Source of the DNA: Beroe forskalii
Lineage: Eukaryota > Ctenophora > Nuda > Beroida > Beroidae
DNA: 64,000 nt
Assembly: GCA_011033025.1 (NCBI GenBank)
Contig: WFMF01000318.1
Location: 62,001 to 126,000, forward strand
Direction: 5' to 3'
Within the stretch, counting starts at the first letter, position 1, and each line of letters begins with the position of its first letter. Positions 48,315-60,082 of this stretch are shown piece by piece. The position numbers were made by a program, and so were the translations under genes. A model generated the notes under the pieces. The model saw only the letters and a program-made list of their open reading frames with translations, searched no databases and was not told where the DNA came from.

Positions 48315-48902
48315 TTTTCTGCGATGGGCTTTACAACTTCACCACAGTAAAATCACTGTGTATTGTGAATGTGTACGTGTACCTTATATATCATGATACC
48401 TACATTACTTGTTATATGAAGATGACGTAACAGTTACACAATATATTAGTTTAATACACTTACACATGAGAATCGAGAAACGGGGACAAGGATCAAATTA
48501 GACCCTCTTCTAACCTCATTACGCGCTATTAAACAAACACGCAATTACACCATTATGAGATCAGAACTGGATGCGGAAGAGAGCTGCAGCACCTAATTCG
48601 ATCGCATATTTGCATAAAGGGAGGGAGGGAAGAGGATGCAAATTGGGCGTTAATTGGATCAACGCCGAGTAGCTGATTAGAGGCTCGCGAGTTAATTCAA
48701 TGAAAGCTGTTACATAGATGTCACGTGGGGCAGTGTCACGTGATAAAATTGGTCACGTGATAAAATTGGTCATTTTCAAATGCAAATATCTCCCTCAAGG
48801 AATGAGCTACAGCCTAAAGCGTTAGCTTGCCGGAATCAGCAAATCGTCCTCTTTCAGATGAGCTACGTTTTGGAACGATTCATGATTCACTGGGAGCCCC
48901 TA
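48315..48902 (-). repeat. Right terminal inverted repeat
   Basis: Complement of 37949-38525. Differs by a 20-bp tandem duplication (GGTCACGTGATAAAATT) near 48747-48775 and a few small changes. Confidence 0.93.
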
Positions 48903-48928
48903 GTTTGCAGGCCCAATGGGCCTGCTAG
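48903..48928 (+). mobile_element. Helitron 3' terminus after the transposon insertion
   Basis: Starts with the right target duplication GTTTGCAGG. The perfect stem CAGGCCCA-AT-GGGCCTG is followed directly by CTAG and then T, as in the 16434 terminus. Confidence 0.85.
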
Positions 48929-48934
48929 TTTATC

Positions 48935-49420
48935 ATAATAGCCACATGAAGTGCATGCACTTAATTAATTAATTAGTCTAATACACCCCTACTTGTGAGC
49001 CCAATGTGCATGCACTTGAAAGTTGAATATCAATAACTTTATTACTATACTACAAAAAACAAAAACAAAAATCTAATCACGACTTTAATAATAATGATCT
49101 AAAACTTAATAATGATCTTTAACTTAACAACACTACTATTCACAATCAAATTCGAGCTAACTCAATGAATTTGGCACTGATAATGATTTGAGTACTTTGT
49201 ATTAAAAAGTCAGCTCGTTGTGGTTAATCATGTTGTGAAACTTGGCAATTACAGTGTTTTATTAAAACATTAAAAAACAACAACAACAATAAAATTATAT
49301 GTCGACAAACTTAATTCTATAATGTATAATCTTGCAAATCTAGTATTTTATAATAATGTGGATTTATTTAAAAATTGATTTCACCCATTTCCAGTGCACA
49401 AAACTTGGAATTTGCATTTG
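48935..49420. other. No gene seen
   Basis: AT-rich; nothing supported. Confidence 0.35.
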
Positions 49421-49424
49421 GACG

Positions 49425-49690
49425 GGAAAAGAGGCGTGCGTTGGAGCGGCTTGCCGCACCGCGTATTCCGTGCGCTTGCTTGCCAGACGTTGTCTGTCGC
49501 GCGCGCAGGGGGCCAGGCAACGCCTGGCAAGCGCTTGCTAAACACGTACATCCCTGTCTGCGGGCTTAGGAATCCGTGCGCGACTGCGCGTATCGCGTAA
49601 TTAAAAACCAGGGCGCTGGTTAGGGCAAGTTGTGCGCCGCGCCTTGCCCTAACCAGGGCCCTGGTTACGCGCACGGAAACGCCGCGCCTA
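49425..49690. repeat. GC-rich interspersed repeat with strong stem
   Basis: CG-rich block; contains the complement of CCTAAGCCCGCAGACAGGGA...GTGTTTAGCAAG as at 9811 and 19158. A 22-bp stem (ACCAGGGCGCTGGTTAGGGC-AAG) pairs with 49642-49665. Confidence 0.65.
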
Positions 49691-49760
49691 TATTTAAATT
49701 ATCTGTAGCTGTGAGGCTCGAGCGTGGCAAAATGTTCAAGCTTCAATTACGCGCGCGTCA

Positions 49761-49940
49761 AACGTTTGTAGGATCGGAGGAAAGGAGCTGTAGCTACGCC
49801 GCACGGTAAACTCGGGATCTGGTTATAACAAGGTATAGTATAGTATGCATATTTTGTTATAACCAGATCCCGAGTTAAACGCGCGGCGTAGCTACTAGCT
49901 ACAGCTCTGAGCTCCTTCCTCCGATCCTACAAACAAACGT
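49761..49940. mobile_element. About 75-bp-arm foldback element
   Basis: ACGTTTGTAGGATCGGAGGA...AACTCGGGATCTGGTTATAA and its complement surround a 20-bp loop. The right arm has a 10-bp GCTAC duplication. Confidence 0.8.
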
Positions 49941-50323
49941 TCCGTATGCAACTTTTGAGTGGCTCAGTAAAGCCTTACAGATCACAATCTTTTGTAAAAT
50001 GAAAACTTGGTACAGTTTGAGCAATTTTGAGAAATGCGATCTATTTTTGCATTCTGCATGTATTCATTGTACAATGTATAATTTATGCATTACTTTTCTT
50101 TAAAGTTTTTCTCTTGTAAGCAATGCTGAGTTACCCAATTTCACTTATACTAAAAGGCCATATGTCATGGCCAGGCTAGGTGATGGAATTTTCTCAGAGT
50201 ATGCAAACCCAACTCCCAAGGGATGCAAAGCATCCCTACTGGCAGACTGGCTACATGGCTACTTGATCTTGAGACTTTTCTTGGTATTATTATACATTCC
50301 TGTGACGAAGTTTTGTTGTTGCA

Positions 50324-51229
50324 ATGGATCATACTGGAGATAATGTGGACTTGTGGGATAAGTGGATAAAGAGGAAACTGAAAATTTTGTGTTGCCCAAG
50401 CACCAAGGATTTGACTGTTGACCACTGTGAATCAATTGAAAACAGTAAACTTGCTGCAATGCTGTGTCAAGCATTTGTCCATATATCAGACATGCACCGT
50501 ACTGTTCAAGGGATGGAAGAGGAGAATCATAATATGCAGGTGAAGTATGATGAGTTTCTGAAGACTTCTCCACTCAACCAAACCTCTGATGAGATGGTTG
50601 TGCTGCAAAGGAAGCTGATTGAGTCTCAGGAGACTGTGGTACTGCTTCAGAAGCAGTTGCTGGAGTTTAAAGATGAACAGTTGTGTGCAGTCACATCATG
50701 TGTCAAGTCATCTGTCCAGGAAACAGTCAAAGAGGAGTTCAAGAGCTACAGCTCTGTTGTGAAGTCAGGACAGCAAGGGCAGAAATCAGTCACACCAGCC
50801 AGCATAGTGTCTGTCGTAAAGAAAGTTGTGGAGGAGGAGGACAGGAGCCGTAACATCATGGTGTTTGGTCTGGCAGAGGAGGTCAAGGAGGACCTCAATG
50901 TGAAGATATGCAGCATCATGGAAGAGATAGGAGAAAAACCAAAGATGGAGGTTTTTCGAGTGGGCAAGGTTAAGGATGGTAGACCTCGGCCTGTAAGGGT
51001 TACCTTGACCAGTTCCTCAATTGTTTCAGATGTCATTTCTAAGTCTCCCCAACTTAGCAAGAAGGACAAGTATAAGATGGTGTTCCTGTCTCCAGACAGA
51101 TCCTACGATGAGAGGGCTGCACAAAGGACTCTAGTAGCAGAGCTGAAGAGGAAGAAGGTAGATGAGCCTAACAAGCGGCATTTCATCAGAAGCGGGATTG
51201 TAAACAGTGTTGAGAAGATAGTGTTATGA
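50324..51229 (+). CDS. LINE ORF1-type protein (301 aa), ORF2 absent
   Basis: A coiled-coil, Gln/Glu-rich region (about 60-120) followed by an RRM-like domain: EEEDRSRNIMVFGLAEE, KPKMEVFRVGKVKDGRPRPV and KYKMVFLSPDRSYDERAAQR, as in ORF1 proteins of CR1/Jockey-related elements, which bind retrotransposon RNA. The frame is intact. No endonuclease or reverse transcriptase follows; instead there is about 200 bp and then a TTATC microsatellite (CTTATCTTATCTTATC at 51408-51432), typical of a LINE 3' end. An ORF1-only element is therefore likely. Confidence 0.85.
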   Translation: MDHTGDNVDLWDKWIKRKLKILCCPSTKDLTVDHCESIENSKLAAMLCQAFVHISDMHRTVQGMEEENHNMQVKYDEFLKTSPLNQTSDEMVVLQRKLIESQETVVLLQKQLLEFKDEQLCAVTSCVKSSVQETVKEEFKSYSSVVKSGQQGQKSVTPASIVSVVKKVVEEEDRSRNIMVFGLAEEVKEDLNVKICSIMEEIGEKPKMEVFRVGKVKDGRPRPVRVTLTSSSIVSDVISKSPQLSKKDKYKMVFLSPDRSYDERAAQRTLVAELKRKKVDEPNKRHFIRSGIVNSVEKIVL

Positions 51230-51459
51230 AGCACCTGAACTCAAGGGTGCAATGTGCACTGATTGTCAATATTCTATGGATTTTCAAACAATTTTGATAT
51301 GCAATATACATTGTTATATTTTGAGTACCTTAGTTAGGGTACATGCTAAAATGATAAAATGTGACGAAGTAATTTTATGCCTAATTGAGTTGCTTTATGG
51401 CAAAATACTTATCTTATCTTATCTTATCTTACAGTGTTCGTATATTCAAGTAATTGATT

Positions 51460-52600
51460 AATTATACATTCCTTGGTCCTGGGACAGGCTCTATGATCCT
51501 ATGATACACTCCTTGAACCTGAGAGAGACCCTTTTCTTCTGGGACAAACTCTTTGGTGATTGATCTTGATACAGATTTATCAATCTTTTGACAGACTTCT
51601 TGATCCTGCGATTATTTCATGATCCTGAGACACACACTTAGTTCCTCTGGAAGACTTCTTGTTGGTAGAACCTAGAATTCAATCGGCAACCCTCTATCCT
51701 TTTGTGGTCTTCTTGATCCTGGGAAACATTCCTTGATTTGGGGACCCACTTCCAGATAAAGAGCTTGACTCCTTTATCCTGAAATACACTCCTTGGTCCT
51801 ATGGTGCATATACACCTTGATCCTGGAACAGACTCCTTGATACTGAAACACTTCTTAATCCTGAGATACACTTGAGTCCTGGGACAGGCTCCTTACAATT
51901 GATCCTGGAATACACTCCTTTGCTTCTGGGACAAGCTTTAGATCCTGGGATTATTCCATGATCCTAAGACATACTTTTAGTTCCTGGGGCAGAATTCTTG
52001 GTGGCTGAACCTAGGATTCTGGGAAAAATTCCTTGATTTGGGGACCCACTCCCAGATAAAGAGCTTGACTCCTTTATCCTGAAATACACTCCTTGGTCCT
52101 GGCACATGCACACCTTGATCCTGGAACAGACTCCTTTATCCTTAAACAGTTCTTGATCCTGAGATACATTCCTTAGTCCTGTGACAGGCTCCTTATAATT
52201 GATCCTGGGATACACTCCTTTGCTTCTGGGACAGGCTTTAGATCCTGGGATTATTCCATGATCCTGAGACATTTAATTGTTAAAATTGGGAAATTATAGG
52301 GAAAAGGAAAGGAATTATTTTGTTGTGTATTTTAAATGTATTGTAATGTTGATAAAAAATAAATTTCTTTCTCTCAAAATTTCTTTCTCTGTTCGACCTG
52401 AGAATCATTCCTATCTTTTGGGGGCCTCCTTGAACCAGGGAAACATTCCTTGATTCTGGGACCCACTTCTAGCCTGACTCTTTTATTCTGAAATACATAG
52501 GTGCCTACATACACCTTGATCCTGGAACAGACTCCTTGGTCCTGAGACACTTCTTGATCGTGATATAAATTAGTCCTCGGCCAAGCTCCTTTTAATGTCA
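51460..52600. repeat. Degenerate minisatellite of CTTGATCCTGG words
   Basis: Irregular 20-50 bp units around CTCCTTGATCCTGGAACAGA. A block (TTGGGGACCCACTTCCAGAT then AAAGAGCTTGACTCC) recurs about 300 bp apart (51735 and 52036), showing a higher-order duplication. Open frames in it are not genes. Confidence 0.85.
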
Positions 52601-52782
52601 TATTACATTATAACCATACAGCTTTATATATAAGACTCTGGATCCAAACTTGAAACTAATGACTTAACAGTTTATTTGGCTGGGCTTAATTTATTTACCT
52701 ACTTGAAATATGCTTAAATACAAGAAATTGTTTGAATTTGAGAAATTCAGAAATAATTCTTTCAGCTTCCATTTTACCAGGT

Positions 52783-55700
52783 ATGGCAGCAAAGAAGCAA
52801 AATATTGGAGATGTTGTTAAGAGTGACTCAAAATTTGATTACATTATATCAGACATTGGACCCAAACTACTTTATCGGGTTCAATATGAGGACCTTGATG
52901 AAAACTTTGCTGAATTAGTACCAGCTGAAAAGGTAAAAGATTTAGATGATAATTTGTTCTCAAATAAAGAAAACAATGCAAATTTTTCTGTGGAAGGAGA
53001 CAAAGTAAAGGTTTTACTGTTTGGAGAGTGGAAAACTGCCACAATTCTGGGCACAGAATTTGGTGAGTGTGAAGTCACTTGTTTCAAAAAGGGATCTAAG
53101 AAGTCATACTTTTCTGAATGGATCACTTTGTCTACAAAAGGAACAGCTCCTTTTAGAGAAGAAATTCAGCCTGAAGTTGTCGCTGCTCCTAGTGAACTGA
53201 ACAAAGCTGAAAAGACTACTGATTTATCTTGTTACTTAAAGGCTGAGAAATTCCAAAAAGTTGTTAAGCAAATGCATTTAGTTCTTGAATCTGAAAATTG
53301 GGGTGATATTCTAGATAAGCTCAATAGTTTTTATATAAAACCACAATGGGATGGAAATTCAATTGAAGATGATTATCACATATTTCTTCTTGCTTGCAAC
53401 TTCGATCAAGAATTTACAGAAAGGCTTAAGCTTCTCCTTGAATCAAATAACCTGAGAGTCACATCTAATGAAGTTGAGATTCATCGTTCAAGGGTTCTGT
53501 TGCTATTATACACTGATAATGCATGTTATGATGCAAGACTAATCAGGTTATTAACCAGAGGAGCTGAATTGGCTAATAATGGAGAGCTTTGTATACAAGT
53601 GCTTGTTCATCCAACTTGTTCATCATTTCGCCAGAGTAGAATTCCTGATAACATGGCATACTCTCTTGCTGAAAGTAAGTGGTATAATTGGAATGGTGTT
53701 GATGCACCATCTACTAGTTTTTATGAAATGGTTTCTCAGATACAGAGTTATACATCAGAAGCTAAAGGAACTAATTCCAATGCCATATCAGGAATTTGGT
53801 ACTGCAAAATAGTTGTAAGTGGTGATTTCTGCTCTAACTTTTATGACAATAGGTCAATGACACTTTTGTTGAATCAAGAGGAAAATAAAGTAAGTGGTCG
53901 CACCCCATGTGGATTACTTTTAGAAGGAACTTTCGATGGATCTAGTCGAGCTATATCAATAACAGGTGCTTACTGTGGTCCTTGGTCACAGAAAAATGAA
54001 GGTTGGAAAGAAGACTATGTCCAAATTATGATGAAAATTGAAGGAATAATGGATTATAAAGGAAGTAAGTTTGATGGACAGATATGTGAGATATTCAATG
54101 TAGGTGATAAATTTTATGAATGTGTTGGTACACTTTCAGCAACTCTTGAAAATGAAGGTGTTTCTGGGTTTTATGAGGTCACAGATGCTATATCACAATT
54201 GAAAGGAGAAAAAATGGATATGGTTATAGTGCAACAGAGAGGTTGTGATTTAATGGTAGATATCATGAATTACCATGGGACTATGTATCCCGGTGTTCTT
54301 GATACTCAGTCTCATTGTTTCTGGCTCTACATCCACGACACACCTTATTCTTGTACAACATATAAGGGCATATATTCTTGTGATGCTAAATCACTTCTAC
54401 AGATAAATGGTTGCTTCTTCAAATGTGAAAATGGAATCACAACTGTTCCTAAGACTAAATTTGAAGCTAAACGAGTGCAAGGTTTTTCTTCGAATGATGA
54501 TAGTACCAGCAAAAATCTCACAGTTTTTGAGCAATTGGTTAATGAAGCAGAACCAAGAACTTTGAAAACTTCTGTCATAAATTCTTATACGTATGTTCCA
54601 CCAAACCCCACAGATTACCCTATACTTCTTTTAGGTGCCGAGAAAGATGATGATTTAATTCATGAGCTGAAAAATAACCTCTACAACGCAGGTATTCAGC
54701 CCATTTCATGCAGTGGAAAAGATTTGTTCTATGCCCGTACTGTCTGTCTTCTTTTGTCGTGCAATATTCGTGATAATGAACAATTGATTGATATCGTAAG
54801 GCAAGTAGCAGCTAAGGATGTTCCTTTTTTCATAATTGCAACTGATGCCAGGAGAAACATATTTGACGACAAGCATTGGAAAGACATTGATCTAAAAGAA
54901 ACCTTGCTCAGCTGCTTAGCTCGGTTGAAACAAACTGGTAAAATGACATTGAATCCTAATTCACTTCTATTTAAAACACTTGTAAAGGAAATTAAGAGTA
55001 ATTACATGCCCCCTGTCTACTTTCTATCTGGAATGTGGTCTGTGAGAGCATTCACCCAAGTTGATAAAGATAACGGATTTGAACAAGCAGCTTTGGACGC
55101 AAGAAAGGGTAAGCAAAAGACATGTGTTGTTCCCAAACTTCTATACATACTCTGTGATGGTATGTCCGGTAAAGTTGTGGGTATAAATGATTTCGTATCA
55201 TCCAAACAGTTCAAGGGTAGTATCAACAACGTAACTGGTACATTTATATTCGACAATGGGGACTCAAAGTATGAGCTGATGATTGAACGTGATGGTCAGA
55301 TCATGCAGGGCACATACATAAACAGAGTTCACAACTTTCAGTTTGATATGACCCTCACACTAGAGATAGATGACATTAGTGGTGTTTACACTGTTCAGAA
55401 TCAAAATCTCATGATTGGAATTGTGAAAACCGGGCAACACTCCGTCGATGTACATTACTGTCAGTACGTTTTACCTGGGGTTTTCTATGGGAATTATTTC
55501 TTCTGCACAATCCCACGTTTCATCAACAGAAAACCCATTTTTAGTACTATGTGTGGCGTGCTTCAAAAGTCCCAATCTGGATCCAGTTTGGTCTGTTTTG
55601 AATATGCCTCTCTCGCTAATATGAAGTGTCTAAGTTTTCAGTTTGACCAACTACAAACAAGCTTCCAAAAGCTGGACGAAATTGATAAAGTTGCCAGTGA

Positions 55701-58565
55701 TTGTGAGCCCGTATGTCGATGATGTTATAGATAGGTATTCTGATGCAATCAATGACATTGATTACGAGGTATATAAGAACCTTCATGCTGATGATTTGAT
55801 TGAAGGCAAGGATGTCTTTGAATCATATTGCAAACTAAATAAAGATAATCTCGGAGAAATAACGGGTCACAAGTTTGTGGGCAAGAGAAAGATGGCAGAG
55901 ACCAATCTATCTCATCTGACCCTCTATCGGTATGAGTTTGACATAGAATATACTAGCCGTGTCAGGCGTGAATTCTTCATAATAGATGAAAACAGTCAGC
56001 TAAAAGGTACGATGAGTCTGGAAGATGAAGCTCTTCAGTTTCATTCATCCATTTATGATGTGATGATAACCTACAGGAGTCTCGACAGTGGTTGGGCTGA
56101 TCTGTTGCAAACATTTCTGGAAAGCAATGAGATCCTGTGTTGGAGGGACCAACGCATGGAAATTGGTGCTAACTGGAGTTCTGATATCACATCTGCCATC
56201 CGTCTAGCTAAGTGCGAACTGTGCTTGTTGTCTGAAGAGTACCTGAAATCTGAGATGTGTACTAAAGAAATCAGCTTAGCTTACGACTCCGGAAAAATCA
56301 TCATTCCGTTAGTACTGCCATACACTGACCAAAAGAAAGCGAGACCCCTCGTAAAATCTACCTACAGACCTTCTTACCCTCCCCATCAAATAAGTCATGA
56401 AACAAGTCAGTCAACATGGATAGACTTCAGACCCGCTTCATCACCAGAAGATCCTGAAAATGTGACTGAATTTGAAGAAGTATACCATGAGCCTTTGAAG
56501 ATATTGCTGGATCGACTAAGACTTTCGAAATCAAGGTAAGTTTTGTATCTGGCACTTAAATCGTGTCTTGCATTATACTTTTCTAGGTACTAAGTGATAG
56601 GTCTTTAACAGGATTATATCAACAGATATCAGTGCATTTATTTGATTGAAATTCATCAATCTCCATTTTAGTAAAAGGCTGCATCATTCAATTAGCTGAA
56701 TAGATTGTCATGACATGGTGATTAATAAAATAATAAATTTGTAACTTAGTAAAGTTGTATATTTCAAGACAAATATACAACTTTGCTTTGTTCAGAAAAT
56801 TCAATAAAAAGTATCTGTTTATTTCTTAACACTTTAACATATTGTAATTTGTGCCATTTTCACTGTTGTTGTAATTAATGACCTTATTCTCTCAATAATT
56901 TCCAGGTCTAATATTTGTGATGTTAACGGAGAGTGGATAGTTGATATGCGTGACATGTTGGGAGGCAGGAAGAAGTGTAAGCTAGCTCTCGAGTACATCC
57001 GTCGGATACCGCAGGGAGTGCTTCAGGACCACCATGGCCGGCCCCTCGCCCGCCTTAGTCCACAGTCTGTGGTCAAGGGAACACGGCTACTGCTGTTCTT
57101 CCTCAACCCGAAGACGTATGAGCTGATGCTGAAATTAATGAATTATCGAATATGAAACTTATTCACGTAGTAAAGATACATAGATGCAATTCTTGTTATT
57201 ATGAACTTCGCTCACCTGTAGGAGTAAATTACATCAACTGTCAATCATTCAACAAATCCATGCCTACACATCTTTCCTATTGCAAATCATTCAGCGGAGT
57301 TGTTATCGGTGATGCTGTAAGGTGCTCGGTGCACGGTCAGAAAGTAGAAGCTAAATTCCAGACGATATCCCGCGGAGGCCTACTCTACGAGAGTGACACA
57401 GTGGCGCCAGACTACGACTCCTTATCGCTGAGCTACCCGCAGTACACCCGCAAACAGATTGAGGACTTGTTCGGCGTGTTTTGCAATATTGACGAGAGCG
57501 GGGATTACAGGCTCTCAGGTCAGTGATGGGGATAAGTTTTACCTTTATGGACTGATATATACAAAGCAACGGTGGAGCAATGTTGATTTTTGAGCCGGGG
57601 AATTTTTCCCTCGAAAATTAACGCTAATTGAATTATGGTAATTTAATTATAGCAGTCCAACAACATTTTTGATCCCAAAAGACAAACAGTAACGTAGTTG
57701 TATGAAACATTAGCTTCCCACTCCCAGTCCCAAGGTTGTTTGTTTTCCTAAAGCAATCAGGTCGGACCAATATCTACATGTTCTCATGTTGCAGCATATC
57801 AAAAATGATAGGCATATGGAAGTGACATCATAATATTGTGTTATTGCACTGAATTACCGATTGGTAAACCGCCTATCAAATGAAAAAAGTCGTGTAACCA
57901 CACCGAATCTAGTTTGTATCGGTTAATGATGGTCATAATCCTATTTGGTCAAGGTAAAGTAGCCTTGAAATAACAAAAGCAAATTTTTACACAATTATAG
58001 ATTGGCCAGAAAGTGTAACTTGAAAAGTAAGGCTCAAAGCTGGTCACAATTTGCGATTTTATATAAGAAGGTTGAAAATTTTGTCAAATTTGAGCCGGGG
58101 AAAAAGGATACTTTTCCCCGGCTCCATAAATTAAGCCGGGGAAAAAACCCCCTGTCCCCGGCTCCTGCTCCACCCATGATACAAAGGCCATAAAAGTGGA
58201 TGTTACTTTGCTAATGATTATGAAACCCAAATGAGCGTTTATAATAGTGTAAACATCGTTTAAATTTTAATGTATGCAATAAAGATCCCATGATTTCAGT
58301 TGAAGAAATCTGTGAGTGTTTCAAGAAGATTGGGCCAGACATTCTACCAGTTGCAAACAGCAAGCGAGCCGTAGCCGAGCAGATCAGGAAGTTTGACGTC
58401 AAGCAATCCGGTGTTCTGGAGTTCGAAGAGTTTGTTAAAGTTTGTCAGTCGGCAGTCAATTTCTCATGCCCAAGCAAGCAAGGTATGCTCCATCCAGTGA
58501 AGGCAAGCAGGAGGAAGGAGTTTATGGAGTCACTAGTACGTGTGTCATTGCGTCATGCTGGCTGA
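52783..58565 (+). CDS. Multi-TIR, EF-hand signalling protein (one frameshift)
   Basis: Exons: 52783-56535 (one +1 shift at about 55705-55722), 56906-57115, 57295-57518 and 58300-58565; splice phases agree. Chosen start MAAKKQNIG; a CAG ends 2 nt before it, and an in-frame ATG at 52732 is upstream. Domain order (numbers from 52732): two Tudor/SH3-like strands sets (25-130), a degenerate TIR-like domain (214-325), two beta-rich repeats (352-585), a second degenerate TIR-like domain (628-740), beta-rich part (770-970); after the shift an NTF2-like segment, then a canonical TIR domain starting YDVMITYRSLDSGWADLL with the LSEEYLKSEMCTKE motif. The Glu of CTKE aligns with the catalytic Glu of NAD-cleaving TIRs. 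Last exons hold EF-hand loops (FCNIDESGDYRLS and FDVKQSGVLEFEEF). Likely a calcium-linked immune or stress effector; this is inference. Confidence 0.85.
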
Positions 58566-59800
58566 AGTATTTCATTGGCTGGTCACATCACTTTGGGAAT
58601 GAGCTATAGCTAATTTAGATCATGGTTGAGCAATGAGCAGTCACTTATCTGATGGTATTATTATGTCACAATTACATGATACATCATCGTGGGGCTCCGT
58701 GACTATAGTTTGCAGTGAACGAATGTATCGCAAGTTGCGAGCTTATGCTTGCTAATGGAGACATCTGGCTCTTTTCAATGTATTGTTCAGTATTATCAGT
58801 CAGTATTCTAACTTTTAACTCTGTTTTAAAGTTATAAGCACGTTGATCAGCATCAAGCAAAGAAAAGAACAATTTCATCGATAGTAGTTACGTATATGAT
58901 ATTTTTTATGATTATTGTATAGAATTGATGAATATGGTCTGAAGTTACCATTAATTATCAATCAGTGATAACAAATATTCGGATAAAGTAATGATAAATT
59001 GGATACCTCCAAAGTCATCAAATTAAAGAGAAACAATATTAAAGAAATATTAATATAATTTTTATTCAATTTGTCAGTCGATTGTTTTTGGTAAACAATT
59101 TACAGTGTAAACTATACACAGTGCAGTACAAAGTGCATTTTAGTAGTTAAATACATCTTTTATTTTTCAAATTATGTTTTATTGTAAAATAGCCTATGCA
59201 AACTTATACATTAATGTAAATATCATGTAATATTTAACCAGTTTTAAAACCCTTGAATACTAATATGTTTATTGTGTATTATATAAGTATAAAGCCCTTC
59301 AGCTAAACTATAATTTCATTTTTATCATATTTTTCAGTTTTGAAAGTGTTGGACCAGGAGTCTTTTTACTTTTACCGGCAGTGTGTTATAACTGCATACA
59401 TTTTAGTGTATATGATTAAAGTATATTGTTTGCAAGAATCTTTAATAAGATCTTAGTAAGATTTATTACCTTTATCATTTTATTGACTAATTTGACTTGA
59501 GTTTCAAATACTCAACTCATTTGAAAAGTTAAAGTGTCTATTTACTGTAACCGTTTCAAGATTTGAAAATAATGCTTTGAGTTATTCAGTACCTAATACC
59601 CGATGAAATGATCCCAAATTGTAACTCCTTACATTGGCGGCAGACGCGCACCTTGAAATCGGCGCCTCGGGTGATTACTGATTAGTACATAAACTGAATT
59701 GGCACTCGGCTTCTCCTCGTGCAATCATTACAACAGTATCGTTATACACCGTTAGATTAGAGAATATAACAGATGATAACAGATGATAACAGATGATAAC
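58566..59800. other. No gene seen; probable 3' region of the TIR gene
   Basis: AT-rich. Candidate poly(A) contexts occur among A/T runs around 59000-59200 but none is decisive. From 59766 to 59810 an 11-bp unit (GATAACAGATG) is repeated four times. Confidence 0.35.
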
Positions 59801-60082
59801 AGATGATAACTTTGTAATCAAAGCCCAACCCCCCTCTCTTGAGGAGAATACGTAATCATGGCTTAACCCCCCCCCCACCTTTTTGAGTAGAAGATGAAGA
59901 AAATGGACAGTGTGAATACTTTAAAATTTGTTATGTTTCAACTTTGGAAAAGTTTAGTAAGGTCATAATAGAGTTGAGCCGGGAAAAAATTGATACAAGC
60001 ATGAAACCTTCACTAAGAGTTAGTTTTAGGTCTAATAAACATATCCTGAAAGTTCTCAAACTCAGATACCTTGAGAACATTT

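Larger units (their letters stand above)
37949..48902 (+). mobile_element. 10.95-kb DNA transposon with long inverted termini and 12-exon gene
   Basis: Both ends read inward TAGGGGCTCCCAGTGAATCA and continue as near-identical inverted repeats for about 0.58 kb. A perfect 9-bp duplication flanks it. Contents, left to right: terminal repeat; 28-bp minisatellite (39060-39930); 12-exon transposase-like gene (40536-47893) with three foldback hairpins and a CACGCCC tandem repeat in its introns; the same minisatellite inverted in intron 10; terminal repeat. Long termini, 9-bp duplications and subterminal minisatellites recall MuDR/Foldback-type elements. The protein is not a typical MULE transposase that I recognise, so the superfamily is open. 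Confidence 0.9.

Noticed and set aside
51638..52601. Minus-strand frames with S-Q-D-Q/P-R-I-K patterns
   Set aside because: They follow the degenerate CTTGATCCTGG repeat and contain no domain.
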